Shown: positions 1-5,534, counted from the first letter of the stretch. The stretch: DNA of 7,026 nt from an uncultured Oscillospiraceae bacterium (GCA_910578755.1 CAJTSZ010000103.1:1-7026), one strand, 5' to 3'. A program made the numbers and translations. The notes: generated by a model not told the origin, from the sequence alone.

Positions 1-475
1 TATGCTTATCCAGCTGGGCACAAAATTCTTCCACCAGCTGGGCTTCTTTGGCGCCCTCCCCATGGCCGGGATAAATGACCACCACGATGACGCCCCCTAT
101 TTTCAGCATGTTCACTGCCTTTTCCAAAGCTATAAGGGTGGTGTGGGAAAGGGTGGTTACAGTTTTATCGCTGCCGGGGAGGTAGCCCAGGTTAAAGACC
201 CCGGCATCTATTTCCCCTTGGACATACTTGTCCACATTGCTGTGGCTGTCGTGGATTAAGGTGGCCCGGTGGAGCACGCCGTATTCCTTTAGCAGGCGGC
301 GGGTATTTTCTACTGCCTGGGGTTGAATATCAAAGGCATAAACGTGGCCTTGTTCCAAGTATTGGGCAAAATACAGAGTATCGTGGCCGTTGCCCATGGT
401 AAAATCAATAAAAGTACCGGTTACAGGCATTCGTTCCAGCAGTATTTCCTTGGCGAAAACTAAAATATCCTTCAT
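1..475 (-). CDS. mnmM: tRNA mnm5s2U methyltransferase MnmM (YtqB family), 3' end cut by window edge
   Basis: This is a class I SAM-dependent methyltransferase of the YtqB/MnmM family. Family members methylate 5-aminomethyl-2-thiouridine at the wobble position of tRNA to give mnm5s2U. I read 158 codons from an ATG at 475; the family is usually about 190 aa, so roughly the last 30 residues lie outside the window. Visible motifs are the SAM-binding block DFTMGNGHDT (residues 24-33), the acidic strand-2 end YAFDI (46-50), the family signature FNLGYLPGSDK (94-104) and YPGHGEG (135-141). The start follows a GGGAGGAG ribosome site at 485-492, which overlaps the end of the upstream radical SAM gene; the gap between the two genes is only 6 bp. 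The same order (radical SAM gene, then this gene) is known as ytqA-ytqB in Bacillus, so co-transcription is likely. Family assignment is firm; the exact reaction is by homology. Confidence 0.9.
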   Translation of the reverse strand, partial: MKDILVFAKEILLERMPVTGTFIDFTMGNGHDTLYFAQYLEQGHVYAFDIQPQAVENTRRLLKEYGVLHRATLIHDSHSNVDKYVQGEIDAGVFNLGYLPGSDKTVTTLSHTTLIALEKAVNMLKIGGVIVVVIYPGHGEGAKEAQLVEEFCAQLDKH

Positions 476-481
476 TTGTGC

Positions 482-1423
482 CTACTCCTCCCAAAATTTG
501 CCCTGCCAGCTGTTCCGGCGGGCAAGCTCCTTATCAATTTCGTTGAGCACCCGCCGTTTGTCGGCGCTCCACATGGGGCCAATGAGATGGGCCTTGTCCC
601 CGTCCCCGGTGAGGCGCTGCACCACGAGTTCCGGCGGCAGCCGTTCCAGCTGGCTGCAAACAATTTCCACATACTCCTCCCGGCTTAGGAGGGAAAACTC
701 CCCCTGGGCCAGCTGCTGCTCCATTTTTGTCCCTTTCAGCACATGGAGCAGGTGAATTTTTATGCTGTGCGCCCCCAGGCGGCCAACCTCCTGGGCGGTT
801 TTTACCATCATGTCCCGGTTTTCCCCGGGCAGGCCGTTGATAATGTGGATACATACGGGTATCCCCCGCTGTTTCAGCAGGGTATACCCTTTTAAAAAGT
901 CCTTGTAGCTGTGGCAGCGGTTGATATACCGGGCAGTTTCATCAAAAATAGTTTGCAGGCCCAGTTCCACTTCCACATAGGTTTGGGTGGAGAGGCGCTG
1001 GAGATAATCTGCCGTTTCCCGGGAAATACAGTCGGCCCTGGTGGCAATGCTCAGGCCAACCGCCCCGGGAAGGGCCACTGCCTGCTGGTAGACCGCCTTG
1101 AGCCGGTTTAGGGGGGCGTAGGTGTTGGTGTGGGCCTGCAGGTAGGGGATATACTTTACCTGTTCCCCCCATTTAGGCCGCAGCAGCCCTTTGCCCTGCT
1201 GAAACTGTTCCTCTAAAGAAAGGGCGGCTTCCCCTGCAAAATCCCCGCTGCCCCGGGAAGAACAGAAGGTGCAGCCGCCGGTTCCCTTTTTGCCGTCAAT
1301 ATTGGGGCATGTAAAACCGGCATTCAAGGAAATTTTTGCCACTTTACCCCCAAACTTTTGGGTTAAAAAGTAATGGTAGGTATGGTACCGTTTATTGGTG
1401 TTGGAATAAGGGAAGGGGTTCAT
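482..1423 (-). CDS. ytqA: TIGR01212-family radical SAM protein (YtqA/YhcC type)
   Basis: A radical SAM protein of 313 aa. The iron-sulfur cluster cysteines are C39, C51 and C54, inside GFTCPNIDGKKGTGGCTFC. The CX11CX2C spacing is that of the TIGR01212/YhcC/YtqA family, not the classical CX3CX2C. Further family features are the stretch VGLSIATRADCI, VEVELGLQTIFDET, and a C-terminal part with CIHIINGLPGE and HLLHVLKGTKM. I chose the ATG at 1423 because it has the site AAAGGAGG at good spacing. An in-frame ATG at 1444 lies upstream of that site and would add seven unlikely residues (MYQRRAP). The biochemical role of this family is not settled, but the constant pairing with mnmM suggests tRNA modification. 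No convincing promoter was found in the 140 bp upstream. Confidence 0.93.
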   Translation of the reverse strand: MNPFPYSNTNKRYHTYHYFLTQKFGGKVAKISLNAGFTCPNIDGKKGTGGCTFCSSRGSGDFAGEAALSLEEQFQQGKGLLRPKWGEQVKYIPYLQAHTNTYAPLNRLKAVYQQAVALPGAVGLSIATRADCISRETADYLQRLSTQTYVEVELGLQTIFDETARYINRCHSYKDFLKGYTLLKQRGIPVCIHIINGLPGENRDMMVKTAQEVGRLGAHSIKIHLLHVLKGTKMEQQLAQGEFSLLSREEYVEIVCSQLERLPPELVVQRLTGDGDKAHLIGPMWSADKRRVLNEIDKELARRNSWQGKFWEE

Positions 1424-1564
1424 TGGCGCCCTCCTTTGATACATTTTTCAACCGGGCCCCGGTGTGCCATTTCCAAGCCCATACCATTAGGCATACCCGG
1501 TTAGGGCTACCTATGCCCGCTGGTACAGGGTTTAGAAGGGGAGAAACGCTTTCCAAAAGAAACA
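1424..1564. other. Intergenic gap between nagB terminator and ytqA, with two small inverted repeats
   Basis: No gene is visible. The gap holds a GC-rich palindrome ACCGGG-C-CCCGGT near 1452-1464 and an inverted repeat GGCATA...TATGCC at 1490-1517. An 11-bp string CGGTTAGGGCT near 1498 also occurs in the hairpin repeat near 2844. The string CCAAAAGAAA before the nagB terminator resembles the arms of the dispersed hairpins. I see no clear -35/-10 pair for ytqA on the minus strand. Confidence 0.4.
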
Positions 1565-1588
1565 CAAGTTGGGATATTTCCCAACTTG
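1565..1588 (-). terminator. Candidate intrinsic terminator of nagB
   Basis: A perfect 10-bp inverted repeat, CAAGTTGGGA and TCCCAACTTG with a 4-nt loop, starts directly after the nagB stop codon. On the minus strand it is followed by TGTTTCTTTT, an interrupted U-rich tract. The stem is only moderately GC-rich, so termination may be partial, with some read-through into ytqA. Confidence 0.55.
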
Positions 1589-2332
1589 CTACTTGGAAAG
1601 GGCAGCAAGGGCCAGGACGCCGGCTTCCTGGTCTGCAAAGACGGTAACGTCTGGATGGAAGCGCAGAAGGGAGGCGGGCACCTGGGGGGTTACGGGGCCA
1701 AACATCATATCATAAACAATTTGGGCTTTCCCTTGGCCGCTGGCAACAAGCAAGATTTTTTTCGCCTTCATAATGGTGCCTATGCCCATGGAAACCGCCT
1801 GCCGCGGTACCTGGGAGCTATGGGCAAAAAAGCGGGAATTGGCCTGGATGGTGGACTCGGAAAGGTTTACCACATGGGTAAATTCCGGGAAATGGCCGCA
1901 GGGCTCGTTAAACCCAATGTGGCCGTTGTTGCCGATGCCCAGCAGCTGGATATCCACAGGGCCGACAGCGGCCAGCAGTTCCTCGTACTGGCGGCATTCC
2001 TCCTGGGGATTTTGGGGCTGGCCGCTGGGAACATGGGTATTTTCCTTTGGAATGTTGACCTTGTTAAAGAGATGTTGGTTCATAAAATAACGGTAGCTTT
2101 GGTCGTTTTCCGGGGAGAGGCCCAGGTATTCGTCCAGGTTTACGGTTGTTACTTGGGAAAAATTCAGTTTGCCCTCCTGGTATTCCCGCACCAGCTCCTG
2201 GTAGATACCAATGGGGGTGGAACCGGTGGCCAAGCCCAAAACACTTTGGGGCTTCAGGGTAATTTGTGCCGCCAGCACTCTGGCAGCTTTTTGGCACATT
2301 TCCTCGTAGGTTGTTGCGGTAATCAGTTTCAA
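1589..2332 (-). CDS. nagB: Glucosamine-6-phosphate deaminase NagB
   Basis: NagB converts glucosamine-6-phosphate to fructose-6-phosphate and ammonia in the cytoplasm, linking amino-sugar use to glycolysis. The protein is 247 aa from a TTG start, the usual length for Bacillota NagB. Visible are the phosphate loop GLATGSTPIGIY (residues 33-44), the active-site stretch VNLDEYLGL with D67, and LGIGNNGHIGFNEP with H138 and E143. The C-terminal signature MGIGTIMKAKKILLVASG is also present. N136 replaces the Asp found in the E. coli enzyme, which is normal for this branch. I prefer TTG at 2332 because AGGAGG (2342-2347) lies 9 nt before it, and the N-terminus MKLITATTYEEM then matches the family. 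The ATG at 2341 abuts the ribosome site with no spacer. No nagA or transporter is in the window, so nagB seems to stand alone. Confidence 0.95.
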   Translation of the reverse strand: MKLITATTYEEMCQKAARVLAAQITLKPQSVLGLATGSTPIGIYQELVREYQEGKLNFSQVTTVNLDEYLGLSPENDQSYRYFMNQHLFNKVNIPKENTHVPSGQPQNPQEECRQYEELLAAVGPVDIQLLGIGNNGHIGFNEPCGHFPEFTHVVNLSESTIQANSRFFAHSSQVPRQAVSMGIGTIMKAKKILLVASGQGKAQIVYDMMFGPVTPQVPASLLRFHPDVTVFADQEAGVLALAALSK

Positions 2333-2341
2333 AGCGGTCAT

Positions 2342-2347
2342 CCTCCT
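2342..2347 (-). promoter_or_regulatory. Ribosome binding site that decides the nagB start
   Basis: On the minus strand AGGAGG sits immediately against an ATG (zero spacing, normally unusable) and 9 nt before an in-frame TTG. The spacing favours the TTG, which also gives the standard NagB N-terminus. Confidence 0.7.
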
Positions 2348-2373
2348 GTTGTAATTTCCTTAACAATATAAAA

Positions 2374-2389
2374 ATAGTCCTATACAAAT
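2374..2389 (-). promoter_or_regulatory. Possible GntR/NagR-type operator upstream of nagB
   Basis: The minus strand reads ATTTGTATAGGACTAT, with an ATAG-GA-CTAT inverted core, 42-57 bases before the nagB TTG start. From memory its first half resembles the amino-sugar regulator sites (dre sites, ATTGGTATAG...) of the YvoA/NagR family in Bacillus. A TATAAT on the minus strand at 2388-2393 could be a -10 box, but no good -35 is visible. The match is partial and this is a guess. Confidence 0.2.
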
Positions 2390-2394
2390 TATAA

Positions 2395-2427
2395 TATACC
2401 ACAAAGCGCAACGCGCGCAGTGGTATA
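2395..2427. repeat. Inverted repeat, partial relative of the hairpin element head
   Basis: TATACCAC (2395-2402) pairs with GTGGTATA (2420-2427) around a GC-rich loop. The 5' side TACCACAAAGCGCAA resembles TACCTCAAAGCGCAA at about 2519-2533 in copy A and TACTATAAAGCG in copy B. This looks like a separate, nested or degenerate copy of the start of the same element. Confidence 0.5.
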
Positions 2428-2450
2428 ATTGCCCATCAGTGCGGTTGTGG

Positions 2451-2469
2451 CAGCTGGCTCTGCCAGCTG
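2451..2469. repeat. Perfect short palindromic hairpin
   Basis: CAGCTGGC and GCCAGCTG form an 8-bp perfect stem with loop TCT. It lies between the nested element head at 2395 and copy A. No T-tract follows on either strand, so it is not a typical terminator. Confidence 0.55.
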
Positions 2470-2487
2470 GGGCGAGCACTTGGGGCA

Positions 2488-2884
2488 TTGAAATATAATA
2501 ACGGCTTTGTCGTTATTATACCTCAAAGCGCAAGCGGATACTTCCAAACTTGTGCTATTGGGGCTTACCCATATTTCTTTTGGCATCAAAAGAAATATGG
2601 AAAAGAAAAATGCCGGGGGTTCACCCCTGGACCCCTTATTTTGCTCTGCCTTTCAATAAAAAGCGGCAACCGGTGTTTGTACAGCGTTCCATTATAATTG
2701 GCCGTTCCCGTGCTTTGCATGGGAACATGGCCATATTATAAGTCCGTTGTACTGCACAACGGTTGGCCCTCTCCAAGGTATGGTCGGGCTACCCGCTTAG
2801 CCGCCTCGCCTGTGCTCGGCGTTACCTAATTTGCAGGCTCTAACGGTTAGGGCTTCTGCAACACTTGAAATATAATAACCGCTT
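2488..2884. repeat. Hairpin-rich dispersed repeat, copy A (complete)
   Basis: A non-coding element made of successive hairpins and bounded by near-identical 20-bp direct repeats (2488-2507 and 2865-2884, 19/20 identical). In order: TATAATAACG/CGTTATTATA at 2494-2520 (10-bp stem, 7-nt loop); CCATATTTCTTTT/AAAAGAAATATGG at 2569-2600 (13-bp stem); a GGGGT/ACCCC hairpin near 2613-2630; a long imperfect palindrome at 2692-2741; CCGTTGT/ACAACGG at 2744-2762; and a closing hairpin at 2831-2861. Bases 2621-2706 and 2749-2850 match copy B with two mismatches in 188 bp. No ribosome site precedes any ORF inside. It lies between the nagB and SGNH/DUF4358 operons. A non-autonomous mobile element or a structured RNA would both fit; I do not recognise a named family. 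Confidence 0.8.
2692..2741. repeat. Long imperfect palindrome inside copy A, mostly absent from copy B
   Basis: The arms run TTATAAT, TGGCC, TTCCCGTGC, then a TTT loop, then GCATGGGAA, TGGCCA and ATTATAA. The inner 9-bp stem has one G.U pair. Relative to copy B, 42 extra bases (2707-2748) are present; they end in CCGTT, which also ends the sequence just before the insertion. Confidence 0.65.
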
Positions 2885-3063
2885 CATACTTTTTTGGATA
2901 GGGGTAATTTACAAATCATTTTTGTTCACCGTTATTTTCATTATATACCTATTTTTCCATTTTGTCATTCCCCAAAAACAAGCCCCTAAAGCAGGTACCC
3001 CCGCTGAAGGGCGATTTCGCTGTAGTAAAGAAACACGATGCCGCTGTAAGTTTTGGGCCCCGT
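2885..3063. other. AT-rich spacer, no gene seen
   Basis: The left part (to about 2970) is very AT-rich. The right part is more GC-rich and repeats CGCTG three times (near 3003, 3018 and 3042) without further structure. One reading frame across the AT-rich part would encode a hydrophobic stretch, but it starts inside the repeat, lacks a ribosome site and ends in low-complexity basic residues. Confidence 0.5.
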
Positions 3064-3107
3064 AAATAACAAAATCCGCCCTTTGTGAAGGGCGGATTTT
3101 GTTATTT
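3064..3107 (-). terminator. Strong intrinsic terminator of the SGNH-DUF4358 operon
   Basis: A perfect 20-bp stem with a 4-nt loop: AAATAACAAAATCCGCCCTT at 3064-3083 and its complement at 3088-3107. The GC core is flanked by A- and T-rich ends, so on the minus strand the stem closes in TTTTGTTATTT. It overlaps the stop codon of the DUF4358 gene. The symmetry could let it stop transcripts from either side. Confidence 0.85.
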
Positions 3108-3569
3108 TAAGTATTCATCTATTACGGTGGCGGCTGTTTTGCTGTCGGAAGAAATAACCATCATAATATATTTGCCTTTTGTTTTTACAACGGCGTTTTC
3201 CACTTTAAAAAATTCGTCCTGGTTATAATCCTCATAACTTACCTTTAGGTCGTTAATACGGTTTTTTACAATGGTTTCCACCGTTGTCATATCGCTTTCC
3301 TTTGTTAAACGGAAGAGGGCAATTTCGTTGGCGGTTGCGCCGGTTTCGTCCATATAGATTTTATAGTCCTCCAAAATTTCGGCGTCATAAATAAAATAGA
3401 AGGTTTCCAGGGCTTTGTCGCTCATTTCTGTCATATTGTCGCCAAAGTCCACTTCTTTTGTTAAAGAGGCGTAAACATCATCAAAAGAAATGTAGCTGGA
3501 TTTCCCGCAACCTGCCAAAAGCAGCATCAAACCAGCAACTGCCAGGGTTAATGTTAAAATTCGTTTCAT
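3102..3569 (-). CDS. DUF4358-family lipoprotein
   Basis: A predicted lipoprotein of 155 aa. The signal peptide has basic K2 R3, a hydrophobic core at about residues 4-18, and lipobox L18-A-G-C21, so C21 should be lipidated and the mature protein held on the outer face of the membrane. The mature part is acidic and of mixed helix/strand type, ending SSDSKTAATVIDEYLK. This layout and the ending are typical of the clostridial DUF4358 family, whose function is unknown. The ATG is 3 bp after the stop of the SGNH gene. Its GGAGG site lies inside the last codons of that gene, so the two are probably translationally coupled. In other Clostridia, genes of this family often accompany O-acyltransferase/SGNH modules; that is recalled knowledge, not shown here. 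Confidence 0.85.
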   Translation of the reverse strand: MKRILTLTLAVAGLMLLLAGCGKSSYISFDDVYASLTKEVDFGDNMTEMSDKALETFYFIYDAEILEDYKIYMDETGATANEIALFRLTKESDMTTVETIVKNRINDLKVSYEDYNQDEFFKVENAVVKTKGKYIMMVISSDSKTAATVIDEYLK

Positions 3570-3572
3570 TTG

Positions 3573-4445
3573 TTATTCCTCCGTTACTTTTACTGTATGT
3601 GTTTGCAAATAAGAAAACCATTTTTTATAATACTCTGGGGGCAGGTGCATCCCGTCCGGGCTCACTTCCTCGGGCAGGGCCCCGGTGTCATCCGCTAAAC
3701 AGGAAGCCACATCCAAATAATACAGCCCCCGTTCCTGGGCTATTTCCAATATAATTTTGTTGTACTGCACCAGTTTTTCATTGGTTATGCCATTATCTGT
3801 ATCGGAATAGCTTTTTGTTACTGGGAACATGGATTGCAGGTAAATAATGCTGTCCGAGTGCTGCTTTTGTATTTCCTCCAACAGCTGAACGTACATTTGT
3901 TTAAAATCACTTTCGGAACGCCAGCCAATATCGTTGGCTCCCAGCAGAATATAAATTTTCTTGGGTGCAAGGCTTTCCAAAACCTTTAACACGCTGGTAT
4001 ACCCTTCTGCCACGCGGATTTTATCCTCATCCAAAACGGTGTACAGGTTAATGCCCTTATTTGCCACCACGTTGGTATCTATTACATCGTACAGCTGTAT
4101 GCCCTGGGTGAGGGAGTCCCCCACAAAGGCGGCGTCGGCAAAGTAGCCCTCGGGGGCAGGTTCACTTTCGGGGACAACTGTGGGCGGGGGTTCCGGCTTT
4201 GACGGTTCTTCCTGCAATGTTTCTGCATCTTTGTCCTTTTCTTTATCCTCTTCTTCCTCTTGCCTCTCAGGTACTTTCATAACAGTTTCGTCTTTTTGTA
4301 GGTTATTTGCCGTTCTTTTTTCCTGCAAATCACTCCAATAAACAGCGCCTCCCCAGGCAACCGCGACCGAAACACACAAAATGACCAGCGTAGGTACCAA
4401 ATAGGAGGAGGACCGCCTGGAATATATTTTCTTTTTCCTTCCCAA
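3573..4445 (-). CDS. Membrane-anchored SGNH/GDSL-family hydrolase
   Basis: An esterase or acetyl-transfer type SGNH protein, 290 aa from a TTG start. It has a basic N-terminus (MGRKKK), one membrane helix (about residues 15-36), an acidic and proline-rich linker (about 53-98), then the catalytic domain outside the cell. The SGNH blocks are visible: FVGDSLTQG with nucleophile S111, G131 in NKGIN, GAND at 169-172, and DGMH with D264 and H267. All catalytic positions are intact. I prefer TTG at 4445 because AAGGAG (4455-4460) lies 9 nt before it; an in-frame ATG at 4475 lies upstream of that site and would add ten residues. The substrate is unknown; cell-wall or polysaccharide O-acetyl groups are a reasonable inference. 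It is co-transcribed with the DUF4358 lipoprotein downstream. Confidence 0.9.
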   Translation of the reverse strand: MGRKKKIYSRRSSSYLVPTLVILCVSVAVAWGGAVYWSDLQEKRTANNLQKDETVMKVPERQEEEEDKEKDKDAETLQEEPSKPEPPPTVVPESEPAPEGYFADAAFVGDSLTQGIQLYDVIDTNVVANKGINLYTVLDEDKIRVAEGYTSVLKVLESLAPKKIYILLGANDIGWRSESDFKQMYVQLLEEIQKQHSDSIIYLQSMFPVTKSYSDTDNGITNEKLVQYNKIILEIAQERGLYYLDVASCLADDTGALPEEVSPDGMHLPPEYYKKWFSYLQTHTVKVTEE

Positions 4446-4454
4446 CTTTAAACT

Positions 4455-4460
4455 CTCCTT
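4455..4460 (-). promoter_or_regulatory. Ribosome binding site of the SGNH gene
   Basis: AAGGAG lies 9 nt before the TTG at 4445. It overlaps the TAA stop (4459-4461) of the doubtful upstream 67-codon ORF, an arrangement that would couple their translation if that ORF is translated. Confidence 0.65.
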
Positions 4461-4662
4461 AATAATCAGATGCACAGGGCACCCTATATTTTATCAGTTT
4501 AATCCAAGCGAATGCGTTTTGGGGGCCTGTACCGTGTGCCGGGTCCTTTTGGGGCAGCTCCATGATTACAGCATTTTGAGCCGGGAGCGCCGAAGCCACT
4601 GGTACAGACGCCAAAAAGAGGGTCCGCTGTTTGGGAGCCATTTGTTTTTTTCTTCCCAACAT
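4459..4662 (-). CDS. Doubtful small ORF, start region duplicated from the SGNH gene
   Basis: A 67-codon ORF starting MLGRKKQMAPKQRTLFLASV and ending in TAA inside the SGNH ribosome site. In its favour: AAGGAG at 4669-4674, 6 nt before ATG (or 9 nt before the next codon, TTG), a promoter upstream, and tight spacing to the SGNH gene. Against it: no recognisable domain, and a composition rich in Ala, Pro and Gln without a clear fold. Its first 36 bases, counted from the ribosome site, match the SGNH initiation region at 31 positions, both reading LGRKK. It may be a real small protein, or the remnant of a tandem duplicate whose rest was lost. I do not assign a function. Confidence 0.35.
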   Translation of the reverse strand: MLGRKKQMAPKQRTLFLASVPVASALPAQNAVIMELPQKDPAHGTGPQNAFAWIKLIKYRVPCASDY

Positions 4663-4739
4663 TATACTCTCCTTGTAAGCAGGCTTACCTTTACGTCCAT
4701 TTTATTTTTTTACCCTGCATTACTTTTCATACTTTTACA

Positions 4740-4767
4740 AGTATACTATATATCCCACTTTTTTCAA
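4740..4767 (-). promoter_or_regulatory. Promoter for the SGNH-DUF4358 operon
   Basis: On the minus strand TTGAAA (4762-4767) and TATACT (4740-4745) are separated by 16 bp, a good sigma-A-like pair. The -10 lies in AAGTATACTA, which recurs at 4811-4820 with TAGAAA 16 bp upstream of its own TATACT, so a second, weaker tandem promoter is possible. The leader would be about 70 nt to the small ORF and about 290 nt to the SGNH gene. Confidence 0.55.
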
Positions 4768-4871
4768 GAGGACATTACAATTTTCACAAATATTTTATTA
4801 TTTTAAATCGAAGTATACTAAAAAACGCCGCTATTTCTACAGTTTTTAGGCAAAAGAACAGCTTCTCTCCC

Positions 4872-4900
4872 TTTTTTCATCCACTGATATGTGATATAAT
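4872..4900 (+). promoter_or_regulatory. Extended -10 promoter for the 108-aa protein gene
   Basis: TGATATAAT gives a perfect -10 (4895-4900) with the extended TGN element. The -35 position is only a T run (4872-4877), so recognition would depend mostly on the -10. The expected start is near 4907, just before the large hairpin at 4920-4973. Confidence 0.45.
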
Positions 4901-4919
4901 AACGACTGTCAGGTGTTCG

Positions 4920-4973
4920 CCCTGCCAAAACTTTCTTGTGGCTACGGAGGCCCAAAAGAAAGTTTTAGCAGGG
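4920..4973 (+). repeat. Large hairpin in the leader of the 108-aa protein gene
   Basis: The arms at 4920-4937 and 4956-4973 pair over 18 positions with a single C/A mismatch (4926/4967). The 18-nt loop can form a further short stem (TGG/CCA). The inner part TTTCTT...AAGAAA resembles the TTTCTTTT hairpins of copies A and B. No T-tract follows, so it is not a terminator. It would form in the 5' leader between the promoter and the ribosome site. Confidence 0.6.
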
Positions 4974-5039
4974 GCTGAAGGCTTCCAAAAGAAATACACC
5001 CTTTTGTATCCAATATAAAACCCAAGGAGGCTGCTTTTT

Positions 5040-5366
5040 ATGCTTAATATGGATATTACAAAAATACGCCTTTCCGCCCTAACTGGCTGCATTGCCAAAT
5101 ATACTGCCAACCCGGACATTCGGGACGTATGCAGCGCCGTTATGGAAAGCATAGAAACCGGCAATTTTGAAGTGTTTGAATTTTGCGTCAACAAAATTGC
5201 CCAATGGTACCCTAACAATATTGACAAGATTTTAGAAAACCCTTATGCCTTTTATAAGGATACCCATGTGGAAAACCTGCCGGTAATTGCCGAAATTGCT
5301 GCGGACCTTGCCAGCTGCCGCGGGGAATACCAGGCTTATTTTGCCGGGCGCAATAGCATTATGTAA
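5040..5366 (+). CDS. Conserved-looking hypothetical protein, 108 aa
   Basis: I do not recognise the family. It is a soluble-looking, mildly acidic, probably helical protein with no signal peptide or membrane segment. Four cysteines (17, 31, 49, 93) are widely spaced and do not form a metal-binding pair. Aromatic residues cluster in FEVFEFCVNKIAQWYP (43-58) and in NPYAFY (67-72). Support for a real gene: AAGGAGG at 5024-5030 with 9 nt to the ATG, a promoter and structured leader upstream, a clean terminator 20 bp downstream, and codon use like the neighbours. An in-frame ATG at codon 4 is possible but worse spaced. It is monocistronic and divergent from the SGNH operon. Nothing in the context gives a function. 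Confidence 0.8.
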   Translation: MLNMDITKIRLSALTGCIAKYTANPDIRDVCSAVMESIETGNFEVFEFCVNKIAQWYPNNIDKILENPYAFYKDTHVENLPVIAEIAADLASCRGEYQAYFAGRNSIM

Positions 5367-5387
5367 ACCCCTTTGACCTTGGCGCCG

Positions 5388-5415
5388 GTACCCCTGCCGG
5401 CGCAGGGGTACTTTT
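5388..5415 (+). terminator. Intrinsic terminator of the 108-aa protein gene
   Basis: GTACCCCTGC and GCAGGGGTAC form a perfect 10-bp stem with loop CGGC, followed by TTTT. It begins about 20 bp after the stop codon. Confidence 0.8.
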
Positions 5416-5476
5416 GGTGCTCTATATATTCCTGCTTACCCCTCAATAAAAATTATAGAAAATGCAGGCAAAACAG

Positions 5477-5505
5477 TTGACACGCCAAATTTCACATGAT
5501 ATAAT
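5477..5505 (+). promoter_or_regulatory. Consensus promoter of tRNA-Leu
   Basis: TTGACA (5477-5482), a 17-bp spacer, and TATAAT (5500-5505) preceded by TG at the extended -10 position. This is the full sigma-A-type consensus, as expected for a highly expressed stable RNA. The start should be near 5512, about 23 nt before the mature 5' end. Confidence 0.9.
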
Positions 5506-5534
5506 GGTTAACGTTGAACAACTCAACTGAATAT

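Noticed and set aside
390..755. Plus-strand 121-codon and similar ORFs opposite mnmM and ytqA
   Set aside because: They are antisense or out-of-frame shadows of clear families, with no ribosome sites and low-complexity Ser/Arg composition.
1586..2371. A 261-codon plus-strand ORF opposite nagB, longer than nagB itself
   Set aside because: The opposite strand encodes every NagB motif in order. This frame shows no domain, has no ribosome site and is rich in Gly and His, as expected of an antisense shadow.
2488..2697. ORFs in both repeat copies that share the ending GFTPGPLILLCLSIKSG
   Set aside because: The shared peptide only reflects 99% DNA identity. The two ORFs start differently, run through hairpins and lack ribosome sites. 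Other frames of the same DNA also stay open.
2488..2884. CRISPR array or transposon with an intact transposase
   Set aside because: There are no regularly spaced identical repeats with unique spacers, and no transposase or integrase coding region is visible anywhere in the window.
2865..3065. 66-codon ORF with a hydrophobic stretch
   Set aside because: The hydrophobic residues come from AT-rich sequence. The start is a TTG inside a repeat with no ribosome site, and the ending is low-complexity.
4920..4973. Reading this hairpin as a terminator
   Set aside because: Neither strand has a T-tract after the stem, and the plus-strand promoter and gene lie on either side of it.
4877..5227. Minus-strand 116-codon ORF across the 108-aa gene
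   Set aside because: It is antisense to a gene with full expression signals, spans the promoter and leader hairpin, and has no ribosome site.
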